From: Malonomonas sp036526255
GTDB lineage: Bacteria > Desulfobacterota > Desulfuromonadia > Desulfuromonadales > Geopsychrobacteraceae
Reading direction: 5' to 3'
Assembly (NCBI GenBank): GCA_036526255.1
Contig: DATCYW010000013.1
Span: 62,001 to 126,000, forward strand
DNA: 64,000 nt
A model generated the notes under the pieces. The model made no database searches, was not told the origin of the DNA, and saw only the letters and a list, made by a program, of their open reading frames with translations. Both the position numbers and the translations under genes were made by a program. Of the stretch, positions 16,062-25,107 are shown one piece after another (within the stretch, counting starts at the first letter, position 1; each line of letters opens with the position of its first letter).

Positions 16062-18491
16062 TTAGACCGCGAAATATTTCGCTTGTGGATGATGAACAAT
16101 AATCGCCGAAGTACTCATCTCCGGCACCATTTCACAGGATTCGGTCAAAGTCACCCCGATTTCTTCAGCTTTCAGCATGGCGAACAGCGGCCTATGAGCC
16201 TCAAGATCAGGACAGGATGGATAACCAAAACCGTATCTTGAACCCTGATACCCTTGTGCGACGTATGCCTGGATATCGGCTATTTGGGGCTGTTGAATGC
16301 CCATCTCGATGCGCATCTGCTCGTGCCAGTATTCAGCCAGCGCATCGGTCAGTTCGACACCAAGACCATGCAGCATCAGATAATCATGATAATTGTCTGA
16401 TTGGTACAGTTCTTTGGTACGCTCAGCCAGTTCGGCACCGATGCTGACGACGAAAAAACCGACCGTATCGCCACCTTCGGCTGCAGTGCGAAAATAATCG
16501 GCAATACAGAGACCGGGCGATGCGGCCTGCCGGGGGAAGCTGAAATCGTACTGCTGCCCCTCTGTCGTGACTAGCAGGTTGTCACCCTCACTGACACAGG
16601 AGAAATAACCGTAACTGACCTTCGGCTGCAACCAGCCCTCAGTAAGAGCCTGAGTCTTTAACCGCTGAAAGAGCGGCTGCACAGTCTTTTCGTTCAACTC
16701 AGCGTAATCTTCTTTTGACAGCTTGCCGCGCCGATAGCCCCAGCGCCCGCGAAACAGCGCGGCTTCATTGAGGTAGGTGAACAGCTTCTCTGCATCAACA
16801 TCAAGCACCGACCGTCGGCCAAGAAACGGTACCGCCGGCGGTTGCATCGAGCGGTCGAGCAGTTCCTGCTGTGGGCCGGGCCGATTGGCGGTGACAGTCG
16901 CCGGCTGCCAACTGGTCGACACCAGCTTTCCAGCTTCAAATTCACGGATCGCTTTCAGGCCGGCAAAGGCATCGGCGCAGTAAACCACCGGTTGCAGATA
17001 GTTGGGAACACAATCCTGGGCGACAAATTTGGGAGTCAATGCTGCACCGCCAAGCAACACCGGCTGAGTCAAACCGACTGCCTGAAACTGGGACATGTTC
17101 TCTTTCATCAACAGCGCCGATTTCACCAGCAATCCGGACAGGCCGATGACATCAACATTGAGCTCACGTGCCTTGTTGATGATCTCTTCGGCGGGCACCT
17201 TGATACCGATATTGTGAACCTGATAACCGTTATTGGTCAGAATGATGTCGACCAGGTTTTTGCCAATATCATGGACATCGCCGGCAACTGTTGCCAACAG
17301 AATACTGGTGCGACCGTCATCTTCTATTTTGTCCATGTAAGGCTCCAGAAAAGCGACGCTTTTCTTCATAACCTCAGCAGACTGTAGCACAAATGGCAAC
17401 AACAGTTCTCCACGTCCGAACAGTTCGCCAACCTCCCGCATTGACGGCACTAACAGGCTGTTAATGATATCCAGCGGCTGCCAGCGCCCGCGCAGCTCGA
17501 TGAGCAGATCTTCCAGCCCTTCCTTGTCCCCTTTGAGAACTTTATGGCGTAACTGTTCTTCAAGCAGAGTATCTGCATCGTCCTCCTCGACCTCGTCTTT
17601 CGCCAGTTCAAAGTGATCGATGAACTCCATCAACGCACCGGCCGAACGATTGAAGAGCAGGTTAAGGCAGAGCGTCCGATCCTCTTCGCTGATCGCCGCA
17701 TACGGCAGCACCTTGGCTGCGTCGACGATTGCAGTCGTCAAACCGGCAGCGATCGCTTCGTGGAGAAACACTGAATTGAGAACTTTGCGCGCGACCGGTC
17801 GCAGGCCAAAACTGATATTGCTGATGCCAAGGGTAAAGCCAACCCCGGGCAATTCATGTTTCACCTGTTTGATAGCAGCCAAGGTTTGAATCGCCGCATC
17901 GCGCATGCTTTCATCGCCGGAGCCGACGGTGAAAGTGAGCAGATCAAAAAGGATATCCTGCGGCCGCAGTCCGTGCTTATCCACCGCCAGCGCATAAATC
18001 TGCTTGGCGGTCGCGACCTTTTCAGCGCAGGTCAAGGCCATGCCGGCTTCGGTTATCGTCAAGGCAACCACTGCCGCTCCATACTTTTTGGCCAACTGAC
18101 AAATTTTGTCGAGGTTGGCGCCGCCATCTTCAAGGTTGATCGAATTGATAATCGCCCGCCCCGGGTAAAGCGGCAGAATCGTTGCCAGCGTATCCGGGCT
18201 GGTCGAATCGAGCATCAGCGGCGCCTTGCAAGACCCGGCGCACAACTTGACCAGTTGCACCATATCGGCCAGCTCGTCGCGCCCGGCGTAGGCAACGCAG
18301 AGGTCGAGCACCTGGGCGCCACGCGCTTCCTGATCCAGCGCCAGCTTGAGACAGACATCCCAATCATCGGCCAAAAGAGCTTCTCGAAACGCCTTGGAGC
18401 CGTTCGGGTTGCAGCGCTCGCCGATCAGTAATGGCGGAATTTCCTGAACAAGCTCTACCGACTGGAACAGACTGGAGACAGAAGGCTTCAT
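16062..18491 (-). CDS. metH: Cobalamin-dependent methionine synthase, pterin/B12/activation part
   Basis: 809 residues carrying everything of MetH except the homocysteine domain. Order: methyl-THF (pterin) domain about 18-265 ('LIGERCNPNGSKAFR', 'PLMLDSTSPDTL', 'NSINLEDG'), cobalamin cap about 320-400, B12-binding domain with 'DVHDIGKNLV' (His407, the lower cobalt ligand) and 'GLSGLLVKSA', and the AdoMet-binding activation domain about 560-809 ('RWGYRRG', 'YGFGYPSCPDL'). The activation domain reduces and remethylates inactive cob(II)alamin. The gene overlaps the upstream homocysteine-methyltransferase gene by four bases; together they equal one full MetH (about 1,116 residues). Cytoplasmic methionine synthesis. 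Confidence 0.93.
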   Translation of the reverse strand: MKPSVSSLFQSVELVQEIPPLLIGERCNPNGSKAFREALLADDWDVCLKLALDQEARGAQVLDLCVAYAGRDELADMVQLVKLCAGSCKAPLMLDSTSPDTLATILPLYPGRAIINSINLEDGGANLDKICQLAKKYGAAVVALTITEAGMALTCAEKVATAKQIYALAVDKHGLRPQDILFDLLTFTVGSGDESMRDAAIQTLAAIKQVKHELPGVGFTLGISNISFGLRPVARKVLNSVFLHEAIAAGLTTAIVDAAKVLPYAAISEEDRTLCLNLLFNRSAGALMEFIDHFELAKDEVEEDDADTLLEEQLRHKVLKGDKEGLEDLLIELRGRWQPLDIINSLLVPSMREVGELFGRGELLLPFVLQSAEVMKKSVAFLEPYMDKIEDDGRTSILLATVAGDVHDIGKNLVDIILTNNGYQVHNIGIKVPAEEIINKARELNVDVIGLSGLLVKSALLMKENMSQFQAVGLTQPVLLGGAALTPKFVAQDCVPNYLQPVVYCADAFAGLKAIREFEAGKLVSTSWQPATVTANRPGPQQELLDRSMQPPAVPFLGRRSVLDVDAEKLFTYLNEAALFRGRWGYRRGKLSKEDYAELNEKTVQPLFQRLKTQALTEGWLQPKVSYGYFSCVSEGDNLLVTTEGQQYDFSFPRQAASPGLCIADYFRTAAEGGDTVGFFVVSIGAELAERTKELYQSDNYHDYLMLHGLGVELTDALAEYWHEQMRIEMGIQQPQIADIQAYVAQGYQGSRYGFGYPSCPDLEAHRPLFAMLKAEEIGVTLTESCEMVPEMSTSAIIVHHPQAKYFAV

Positions 18492-19411
18492 TGGCTCACC
18501 TCCCGGCGTTTCGGTTGCACGCCTTTCAGCTTGTCCGCCAGCGCCCTGATATGTTCAGGACTGCTGCCACAACAGCCACCGAAGATGCTGACCCCCTCCT
18601 CAATCGCAAACGCGTGCATCTGCTCGGCGAACTGCTCAGGAGCCAGCGGATAATGGGTCTGTCCGTCAACAACCTCGGGCAAACCCTGATTGGGGATGCA
18701 GGAGATGCGCTGCGGCCAGTGCTGACTTAAGTAATGGATATGTGATTTCATCGCCTGCGGACCGGTCGCGCAGTTGAGACCGAGGGAAAACAGTGGAAAC
18801 GGCTCAAGAGTCGCCACGACTGCGGCGATATCCGAACCAACCAGCATAGTGCCCTGCTGTTCAATTGTCACTGAAGCGAGCACCGGCAGGCTCAGGCCGG
18901 CCGACTGCAACACTTCAAAGGCGGCAACCAGAGCTGTTTTCACCTGCAAAAGATCTTGACAGGTTTCTATCATCAGACAATCGACCCCGGCTTCAAGCAA
19001 CGCTTCTATCTGCTCACGGGTCGAACGGGCCAGCTCCGCAACCTCAATGTGTCCAAGTGACGGCAGTTTTGTCCCGGGTCCGACCGAACCAGCAACATAA
19101 CACCCAGCTCGTCCGCCAATCGCTGTTCGCGCGTGTTGCACAGCTAACCGGTTGAGCTGCTTGACTTTATCCTGCAATGCGTATTCGGCCAGCACCACAG
19201 ACGAAGAGCCGAAGCTATTGGTTTCAAGCACCATGGCTCCAGCATCCAGCATACGGGTGTGCAAATCGACGATAACCTCCGGTGCATGCAGGTTGAGTAT
19301 TTCATTGCACCCTTCGCAACCGTCCCAGGCTGCGACAGGAATATCCATCAGCTGCAGGTTGGTTCCGCAGGCACCATCAAAAATCAGAATCGGATGATCA
19401 ATAAAAGACAT
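18488..19411 (-). CDS. Homocysteine S-methyltransferase subunit of split MetH
   Basis: 307 residues: a zinc-dependent homocysteine methyltransferase barrel. It starts 'ILIFDGACGTNLQ', typical of the MetH N-terminus. The three zinc ligands are present: Cys214 in 'GLNCATGP' and Cys280-Cys281 in 'FGGCCGS'. 'ETNSFGSS' and 'GSVGPGTKLP' also match MetH. The protein ends at 'KRREVSQ', where full-length MetH would run on into the pterin domain. The stop overlaps the start of the next gene, so translation is coupled and a complex is likely. No riboswitch is evident in the 217-base gap upstream (19412-19628). Confidence 0.9.
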   Translation of the reverse strand: MSFIDHPILIFDGACGTNLQLMDIPVAAWDGCEGCNEILNLHAPEVIVDLHTRMLDAGAMVLETNSFGSSSVVLAEYALQDKVKQLNRLAVQHARTAIGGRAGCYVAGSVGPGTKLPSLGHIEVAELARSTREQIEALLEAGVDCLMIETCQDLLQVKTALVAAFEVLQSAGLSLPVLASVTIEQQGTMLVGSDIAAVVATLEPFPLFSLGLNCATGPQAMKSHIHYLSQHWPQRISCIPNQGLPEVVDGQTHYPLAPEQFAEQMHAFAIEEGVSIFGGCCGSSPEHIRALADKLKGVQPKRREVSQ

Positions 19412-19628
19412 GTATTCAACTTTCTTTCAGACAAATAGAGAAAATCAGCTGGTGTATTAAAAGTAAGAGATCAAAGCCCAGTGACAACCAAATATACTAC
19501 TCCAGTTGTGGAAGAATAATCCAATCAGGAATGCTACTTTTATCGTCAGTGACCACCAGCAATGAGGTTCCTTTTATGAAATAACTTTGCTAATATTGCC
19601 GGTGACTATTCTCCCAAAGAGGTGCTCC

Positions 19629-20774
19629 GTGGATTTACCTGAATATCAATTAAAAGCGAATACCCTTCAACGCCGACTGGGTGACTACCTGCTGGCGGAA
19701 GAAATTCTGAATCACGAGCAATTGGACGAAGCGATTGAGGCCCAGTGTATTTATGGTGGCCGCCTCGGTACCAGCCTGGTCGAACTGGGATTCATAAGTG
19801 AGGAAAATCTGGCCCAGATTCTCAGTCAGCAATTAAAACTGCACTATATAAAACCGGAACTGTTGATGAATGTTCCGCACGCCATACTGAATCTGGTACC
19901 AAAAAAACTGGCCCTTAAATACCGTATCGTCCCTTATCATCAAGAAGGGCGCCGGTTGTTTCTGGCGATGAACGACGCTTCGAATCTGGCGGATATTGAC
20001 GAGCTGTCATTTCTTCTTGATCACATCATCGTACCACTGGCCATCCCGGAAGTCCGGCTGATGCTGGCCCTAAAAAAACACTACGGTCTGGAACTTTCAC
20101 CACGGTTTGAATCTTTTACGACAAACCTGACCAGGCGCACCCGCACAGTCACGAAACCGACCCCACCGGTAGAGAAAAAAAATGACAGCAGCGAAGAAGA
20201 AGTCTGGCCGCTTTTGGGAGAAGAAGACTTTTCCGGAGGTGACCCAAGCGGTGACGCTTACTTCAATTTTGAAACGCCCGCGATAGTACTGTCATATACC
20301 AGCCTCTGCCAGCAACTTGCCGCCGCATCTGACCGTAATGACATCGCCCGGGCAATGATCAATTATCTGGGGCAGGAATTTGCTGCCTGTGCGCTGTTGA
20401 TGGTACGGCCGACAAGCGTTTCAGGATGGCTGGCAATAACCAACGGCGTCGAACCGAGCGGTTTCGACCAGTTCAGTATTTCGCTGCAGGAGCATTCGGT
20501 TTTCAGCCTGGTCGTCAACAATAAAAAGCACTACCTCGGCCCGGTTGCCGATACGCCGCAGAACACCAAACTGCTGCGTTTCTTCCAAGCCACTCCACCG
20601 CAAAATGCTTTGGTGATCCCACTTTCGGTTCGCGACCGACTTGTCAGTGTGCTTTACATCCAAGATCATCTAGGGGCGCTGGAAGGACGTTTTGGAGAAT
20701 TATTGAACCTGGCCAAAAAAGCTGAAATGTCATTTACCTTATTGATCTTGAAGAACAAGATTCTTACGACTTAA
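19629..20774 (+). CDS. MshEN-GAF protein, predicted c-di-GMP receptor
   Basis: 381 residues from GTG 19629 (ribosome site AAGAGG). Residues 16-39 and 45-68 are tandem copies of the 24-residue MshEN c-di-GMP motif RLGxxLLxxxxLxxxxLxxxLxxQ; the second copy, starting 'RLGTSLVELGFISEENL', matches it fully. Residues to about 160 complete the GspE/PilB N-terminal fold ('YRIVPYHQEGRRLFLAMND'). There is no ATPase core: an acidic linker leads to a GAF domain (about 225-375). By family knowledge this is a c-di-GMP sensor freed from its secretion ATPase. First gene of a three-gene cluster; next gene 16 bases on. Confidence 0.82.
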   Translation: MDLPEYQLKANTLQRRLGDYLLAEEILNHEQLDEAIEAQCIYGGRLGTSLVELGFISEENLAQILSQQLKLHYIKPELLMNVPHAILNLVPKKLALKYRIVPYHQEGRRLFLAMNDASNLADIDELSFLLDHIIVPLAIPEVRLMLALKKHYGLELSPRFESFTTNLTRRTRTVTKPTPPVEKKNDSSEEEVWPLLGEEDFSGGDPSGDAYFNFETPAIVLSYTSLCQQLAAASDRNDIARAMINYLGQEFAACALLMVRPTSVSGWLAITNGVEPSGFDQFSISLQEHSVFSLVVNNKKHYLGPVADTPQNTKLLRFFQATPPQNALVIPLSVRDRLVSVLYIQDHLGALEGRFGELLNLAKKAEMSFTLLILKNKILTT

Positions 20775-20790
20775 CAGTCTCTTATGCGCA

Positions 20791-21564
20791 ATGAACTCGA
20801 ATCTGGATGAAAACTTATCGAACCGACTTCGCTATGCATTGACGGCTAATGCTGAAGAACTCTTCCAGCTGTTGCTCGATCCGCACCCGGACGTCCTGCA
20901 AGCGATCCTGAAAAACCGCCAACTGAACGAAGAACACCTGCAGGCACTGCTGAAGCGCCGTGATCTAAAAGAAGAGCTGCTGAAAAAAATTTACCAGCGG
21001 CACACCGAGACGCTCAGCCACAAGCTTCTTCTGGCGCTCGTCAAAAATCCCTGCACACCAGCTGGATTGATTCGAAATCTGCTCCCGCGCTTGCGCCTGT
21101 TTGAACTTGTCGACCTTTGCTTGCTTCCAGGCGTCACCCCTGACCAGCGCCTTGCCGCCGAACGTGCCATACTGCAACGACTGCCGACCACGCCACTGGG
21201 AAATAGAATAACCCTCGCGCGCCGGGCGACGGCGCCGGTCGTTGCTGAAATCCTCAAAGAAGGTGAAACGCAGCTGGTCAGCGCATGCCTGAACAGCCCT
21301 CGCCTGCAGGAAGCAGCGGTCTATCAGTTTCTGCACAGCACAAAAGCAACTGCCGAAACGATTTCGTTAATCGCCAGACACAGCCGCTGGCAACAACGCC
21401 CGAACCTGCGACTGGCAATACTGAAAAACCGGCAGACTCCAAACGTCTGGTTCAGCCTTTGGTTGCCCAACCTGCAGACTCCTCTTTTGAAACAACTCAG
21501 GTCGGGGCGTCGCCTGAATCCTGCGCAACAGGCACTTGTCGAAGCCGAACTGAAAAAGCGCTAG
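20791..21564 (+). CDS. Alpha-solenoid repeat protein, unknown
   Basis: 257 residues, no signal peptide or membrane segment. Degenerate helical repeats of about 30-40 residues start with an Asn-Pro or Asn-Ser-Pro-like turn: 'LLDPHPDVLQAILKNRQ', 'LALVKNPCTPAGLIRNLL', 'SACLNSPRLQEAAVYQFL' and 'LAILKNRQTPNVWFSLWL'. This resembles the HEAT/leucine-rich-variant (DUF2336-like) type used for protein binding. No catalytic motif. It lies between a c-di-GMP reader and a c-di-GMP synthase, so a scaffold role is plausible (inference). Confidence 0.7.
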   Translation: MNSNLDENLSNRLRYALTANAEELFQLLLDPHPDVLQAILKNRQLNEEHLQALLKRRDLKEELLKKIYQRHTETLSHKLLLALVKNPCTPAGLIRNLLPRLRLFELVDLCLLPGVTPDQRLAAERAILQRLPTTPLGNRITLARRATAPVVAEILKEGETQLVSACLNSPRLQEAAVYQFLHSTKATAETISLIARHSRWQQRPNLRLAILKNRQTPNVWFSLWLPNLQTPLLKQLRSGRRLNPAQQALVEAELKKR

Positions 21565-21663
21565 CTGACCACTTAAGTAAGTTCAAATATTTAAGCTTTG
21601 CGTTGTTGTCGAAATGGGCTATTATTAACACTTGCTTATCAACTTTTTATAAATGGTACCGAC

Positions 21664-23202
21664 ATGACAGCCGTCCAGACGAACGAAAACATTCAGCGAC
21701 TGATCGAAAAGCAGATTGAGCTGCCTTCCCCTCCGGCGATTGCGCTACAAATACTCAACACCGTACAGGACGAATCCAAGTCGCTGCAGGACCTGGCAAA
21801 AATCATCTCTGCAGACCCCGCGCTGACCGGCAAAGTTCTGCGTATCGCCAATTCAGGGTTTTATGCTGCACGAACTGAGATCACCAGTGTCGAGCGTGCG
21901 CTGTCAATTCTGGGCACCAACCTGATCAAAAACATTGCCCTCTCGTTTGTCATCAGTAAAAACATGCGCGACAAGAAGAACGATCATTTTGATTTTGATT
22001 ATTTCTGGCGGCGTGCGGTCACCTCTGCGGTTGCTGCCGAGCTGCTGACGAAGACCCTGCAAATAAGAAATGATGATATTTTTGTCACCGCCCTGCTGCA
22101 CGACATCGGCGTAATGACCCTTTTTCTGAGCCAGGGCGACAGCTATGGACTGCTGCTCAAAGAACGAAAAGCCGGCGGCACCTACCTGTTTGACCTGGAA
22201 AAGAAAACTTACGGCTTCGATCATCAGCAGCTGGGAGCGGCGCTGATCAGCAGCTGGGGGCTACCAGAAAGCATCTCTGAGCCGATCCATTACCACCACG
22301 CCAATGCCGCAGCTCCTGCCGAGCACCTGACAACCACGAATATCCTTAAGACTTCAGACCTGTTCTCGTCCATCTATTGTGATTCTAATGCAGCAGAGAA
22401 AGTTCGCCGGCTGCAGGATGACTTGCTTGATATTTTTGCGATTGAGGCTGAACCTGCGCGCGAACTGGTTGACATGGTTGCCACCAAAAGTATCGAAATT
22501 CTCGAAATTTTCGAAATCGAACCAGGCGACATGAAGCCCTATTCGCAGATGCTGCAGGAAGCGAACGAAGAACTCGGCAAACTGAATCTGTCGTATGAAC
22601 AGCTGGTCATGGAGCTGAAACAATCCAATGAAAAGAGCGAACTGCTGACCAGAGAACTGATTGATGCCAATTCGCGTCTGAAACAGCTGGTGTTTCGTGA
22701 CGGCTTGACCGGGCTCTTCAACCACCGCTATTTTCAGGAAATTTTCAGTAAAGAGTTGGCGCGGGCGCAGCGCTACCAATCCTGCGTTTCATTGATAATG
22801 TTCGATATCGATTTTTTCAAGAAGGTCAACGACGGCTACGGTCACCCGGCCGGCGACCTGGTTCTGATGAATATTGCCCGGGTGATTGAAGGTGCCATTC
22901 GCCCCAGTGATATAGCCGCACGCTACGGCGGCGAGGAATTCGCCATTATTCTGCCGGAAACCAACGAAGCAGGCCTGAAGGTCTTTGCGGAAAGGCTACG
23001 ACGAAGCGTCGAGGGGGTTGCCACATCGACAGGTGGACAGCAGATCAAAGTGACAATCAGTTCCGGGGGAGTCACCTGCTGCCCGGAAAATACTGAATTC
23101 ACAAAAGAAATGTTGATTGACACAGCTGACCGCGCATTGTACCAGTCTAAGAATAACGGTCGCAATCAGGTGACGATCCTCAAGCCTGAGTTAGGGCAAT
23201 AA
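21664..23202 (+). CDS. HDOD-GGDEF diguanylate cyclase
   Basis: About 512 residues, soluble. N-terminal HDOD domain (about 15-215): 'LPSPPAIALQILN', 'ISADPALTGKVLRIANS', 'LLHDIGVMTLFL'. A coiled coil (about 285-335) leads into a GGDEF domain. Catalytic signature 'YGGEEF' with Gly422-Gly423-Glu-Glu-Phe426, and an allosteric inhibition site RxxD (Arg413-Asp416) five residues before it, so an active, product-inhibited cyclase is expected. 'FDIDFFKKVNDGYGH' carries the metal Asp. ATG 21664 chosen; the longer frame uses a TTG. 99 bases after the solenoid gene. Confidence 0.9.
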   Translation: MTAVQTNENIQRLIEKQIELPSPPAIALQILNTVQDESKSLQDLAKIISADPALTGKVLRIANSGFYAARTEITSVERALSILGTNLIKNIALSFVISKNMRDKKNDHFDFDYFWRRAVTSAVAAELLTKTLQIRNDDIFVTALLHDIGVMTLFLSQGDSYGLLLKERKAGGTYLFDLEKKTYGFDHQQLGAALISSWGLPESISEPIHYHHANAAAPAEHLTTTNILKTSDLFSSIYCDSNAAEKVRRLQDDLLDIFAIEAEPARELVDMVATKSIEILEIFEIEPGDMKPYSQMLQEANEELGKLNLSYEQLVMELKQSNEKSELLTRELIDANSRLKQLVFRDGLTGLFNHRYFQEIFSKELARAQRYQSCVSLIMFDIDFFKKVNDGYGHPAGDLVLMNIARVIEGAIRPSDIAARYGGEEFAIILPETNEAGLKVFAERLRRSVEGVATSTGGQQIKVTISSGGVTCCPENTEFTKEMLIDTADRALYQSKNNGRNQVTILKPELGQ

Positions 23203-23213
23203 TCGCGACCAGC

Positions 23214-23801
23214 CTAAAATGACGAGCCGGGCTGGGTCAGAAACTCAAGCTCTTCAGGCGTTGAATCCCGGCCGAGCAACACATTACGATGCGGAAACCG
23301 TCCAAACCTTTCGATTATCACCTGGTGGCGGATCGCGTAATCCAGAAAGCCCTCGAAAGCCTCCTGCCAAGCTTCGGGAACCTCATCAGCCAGCGCCTGA
23401 AACAATTCGACCGAACGATTCTGATTCGTCAGCCTTTCACTATGCTCAAGGGGCAGGTAATAAAAAACCCTCTCAACCGGGCGTAGCTGGCGATCTTCAC
23501 CACGAGCCAACCCCTCCTGCACCATCTGCAGTGAAAGTGGGTCAAAAGCGAAGGCCCGGCCCTGATTACGATAAATGTTACGGGTCATCTGATCGAGCAG
23601 AATAATCTGCGCCAGCGATTGCTGAACCGGCAACCTTCGATCGCAGACCACAGCATCAATCATTGGCTCAAACAGCTGCCTGATCTGCTGATCCGTCTGC
23701 TCGTTTTTACCGAACCAGAGCCCGGTCTGCTGCTTGATAACCGCCAAATCATCCTGTTCTGTCCCGAACCAATAATTAAGAATCTGCTGGTGATCAACCA
23801 T
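23214..23801 (-). CDS. DUF924-family protein
   Basis: 195 residues from ATG 23801, with CGGAGG upstream; the longer frame lacks a site. All-helical family of unknown biochemical role, related to TPR folds. Hallmarks: 'ILNYWFG', 'LWFGKNEQTDQQIRQLF', 'QIILLDQMTRNIYRNQGRAFAFD' (its core is 'LLDQ..RN.YR....AF..D'), 'YLPLEHSE' and 'RFGRFPHRN'. Convergent with the cyclase gene 12 bases away, without a clear terminator between. Confidence 0.88.
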   Translation of the reverse strand: MVDHQQILNYWFGTEQDDLAVIKQQTGLWFGKNEQTDQQIRQLFEPMIDAVVCDRRLPVQQSLAQIILLDQMTRNIYRNQGRAFAFDPLSLQMVQEGLARGEDRQLRPVERVFYYLPLEHSERLTNQNRSVELFQALADEVPEAWQEAFEGFLDYAIRHQVIIERFGRFPHRNVLLGRDSTPEELEFLTQPGSSF

Positions 23802-23969
23802 ACCGGCCTCCGCTACAAAGAAAGTTTCCACTAGTCTATCAGTTGTACAAGGCACGACTCTACCGGTGGTCAATTTTTCAGAAACTGGCTAGCAACCATG
23901 CAGCGTGATATCCTTAAAATATCAAACACATCGATTCATAGACCCTGTCCGGAGCGCTGGTTTACATCA

Positions 23970-25106
23970 ATGACAGCCACAGAAGTTGAAAAATACGAGT
24001 TCACAGCCACGGATTCAACCATCTGCCTGAATCTCAGCGGCAACTGGCGATTTGCAGACGGAATCCCTCCGGCAGAACCCCTCCTGCAACAGCTGGCCAC
24101 CCAGCCACAGAGCTCCCGGCTGGACTTCAGGACCGATCGACTGGAAGGTTGGGACAGCGGCCTGATGACTTTTCTGCTGCAGGTTATCGACAACTGCAAC
24201 CAGCAGAAAATTTCTGTCGATCAATCGGGATTACCACAGGGCGTACAAAAACTGCTGAAGCTGGCCCTTGCAGTTCCGGAACGCAAAAGCGCCCGCCGCA
24301 AAGTTCTCGGTCAACCCTTTCTGACCAAAATCGGCAACGTCACCATTGAGATGCACCAGAGCTGGGGCAGCCTGCTCGATTTTATTGGTGAAATCATGCT
24401 TGCCCTGCTCAAGCTGCTTAAAGGCAAAGCCCGATTTCGCCTATCCGACCTGCTCTATCAGATCGAAGGCGCCGGTCCCTCGGCACTGGCGATCATCACT
24501 CTGATCAGCACCCTGGTGGGGATGATCCTTGCCTTTGTCGGAGCGGTGCAGCTGCGCCAGTTCGGTGCACAGATCTACATCGCCGATCTGGTCGGCCTTG
24601 GCATGGCACGCGAGATGGGCGCCATGATGACCGCAATCATCATGGCGGGTCGAACCGGTGCCGCCTATGCCGCACAACTTGGCACCATGCAGGATAACGA
24701 AGAGATCGACGCCCTGCGAACCATGGGCATCTCACCGATTGAATTTCTGGTTTTACCCCGCCTGCTGGCACTCTGCTTTACCATGCCGCTGCTTTGTATC
24801 TATGCAGATTTCATGGGTATTGTCGGCGGTGCAATTGTCAGCGCCAGCATGCTCGACATCTCCTTTTTTCAGTACTTTCAACAGGTGCAGAACGCGGTGG
24901 CGCTGAAACATTTCCTGATTGGTATTGTCAAAGCCGGGATATTCGGTGTCCTGGTCGCAACAGCCGGTTGCTTTCGCGGCATTCAGTGCGGCCGCAGCGC
25001 CTCGGCGGTTGGCTTTGCAGCAACCGGTGCAGTGGTCACCTCAATCGTGCTGATTGTGGTCGCGGATGCCGCCGTGACCATTGTCTGCCAGATGCTGGGT
25101 TTGTAG
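23970..25106 (+). CDS. MlaE-type lipid ABC permease with N-terminal STAS domain
   Basis: About 378 residues. Residues to about 100 form a STAS-like domain ('ICLNLSGNWRFADG', 'LEGWDSGLMTFLLQV') corresponding to MlaB fused to the permease. The rest is the MlaE/YrbE permease with about five membrane helices and its signatures 'VRLRQFGAQ'-like 'VQLRQFGAQIY', 'VGLGMAREMGAMMTAIIMAGR', split here for length as 'REMGAMMTAIIMAGR', and 'DALRTMGISPIEFLV'. Exchanges phospholipids across the periplasm with the ATPase and MCE protein that follow. Start uncertain: an ATG at 23898 is in frame; neither has a strong ribosome site. Confidence 0.88.
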   Translation: MTATEVEKYEFTATDSTICLNLSGNWRFADGIPPAEPLLQQLATQPQSSRLDFRTDRLEGWDSGLMTFLLQVIDNCNQQKISVDQSGLPQGVQKLLKLALAVPERKSARRKVLGQPFLTKIGNVTIEMHQSWGSLLDFIGEIMLALLKLLKGKARFRLSDLLYQIEGAGPSALAIITLISTLVGMILAFVGAVQLRQFGAQIYIADLVGLGMAREMGAMMTAIIMAGRTGAAYAAQLGTMQDNEEIDALRTMGISPIEFLVLPRLLALCFTMPLLCIYADFMGIVGGAIVSASMLDISFFQYFQQVQNAVALKHFLIGIVKAGIFGVLVATAGCFRGIQCGRSASAVGFAATGAVVTSIVLIVVADAAVTIVCQMLGL

Positions 25107-25107
25107 T

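Noticed and set aside
19412..19628. Possible SAM or cobalamin riboswitch upstream of split metH
   Set aside because: I looked for the conserved cores of both classes on the minus strand and found neither.
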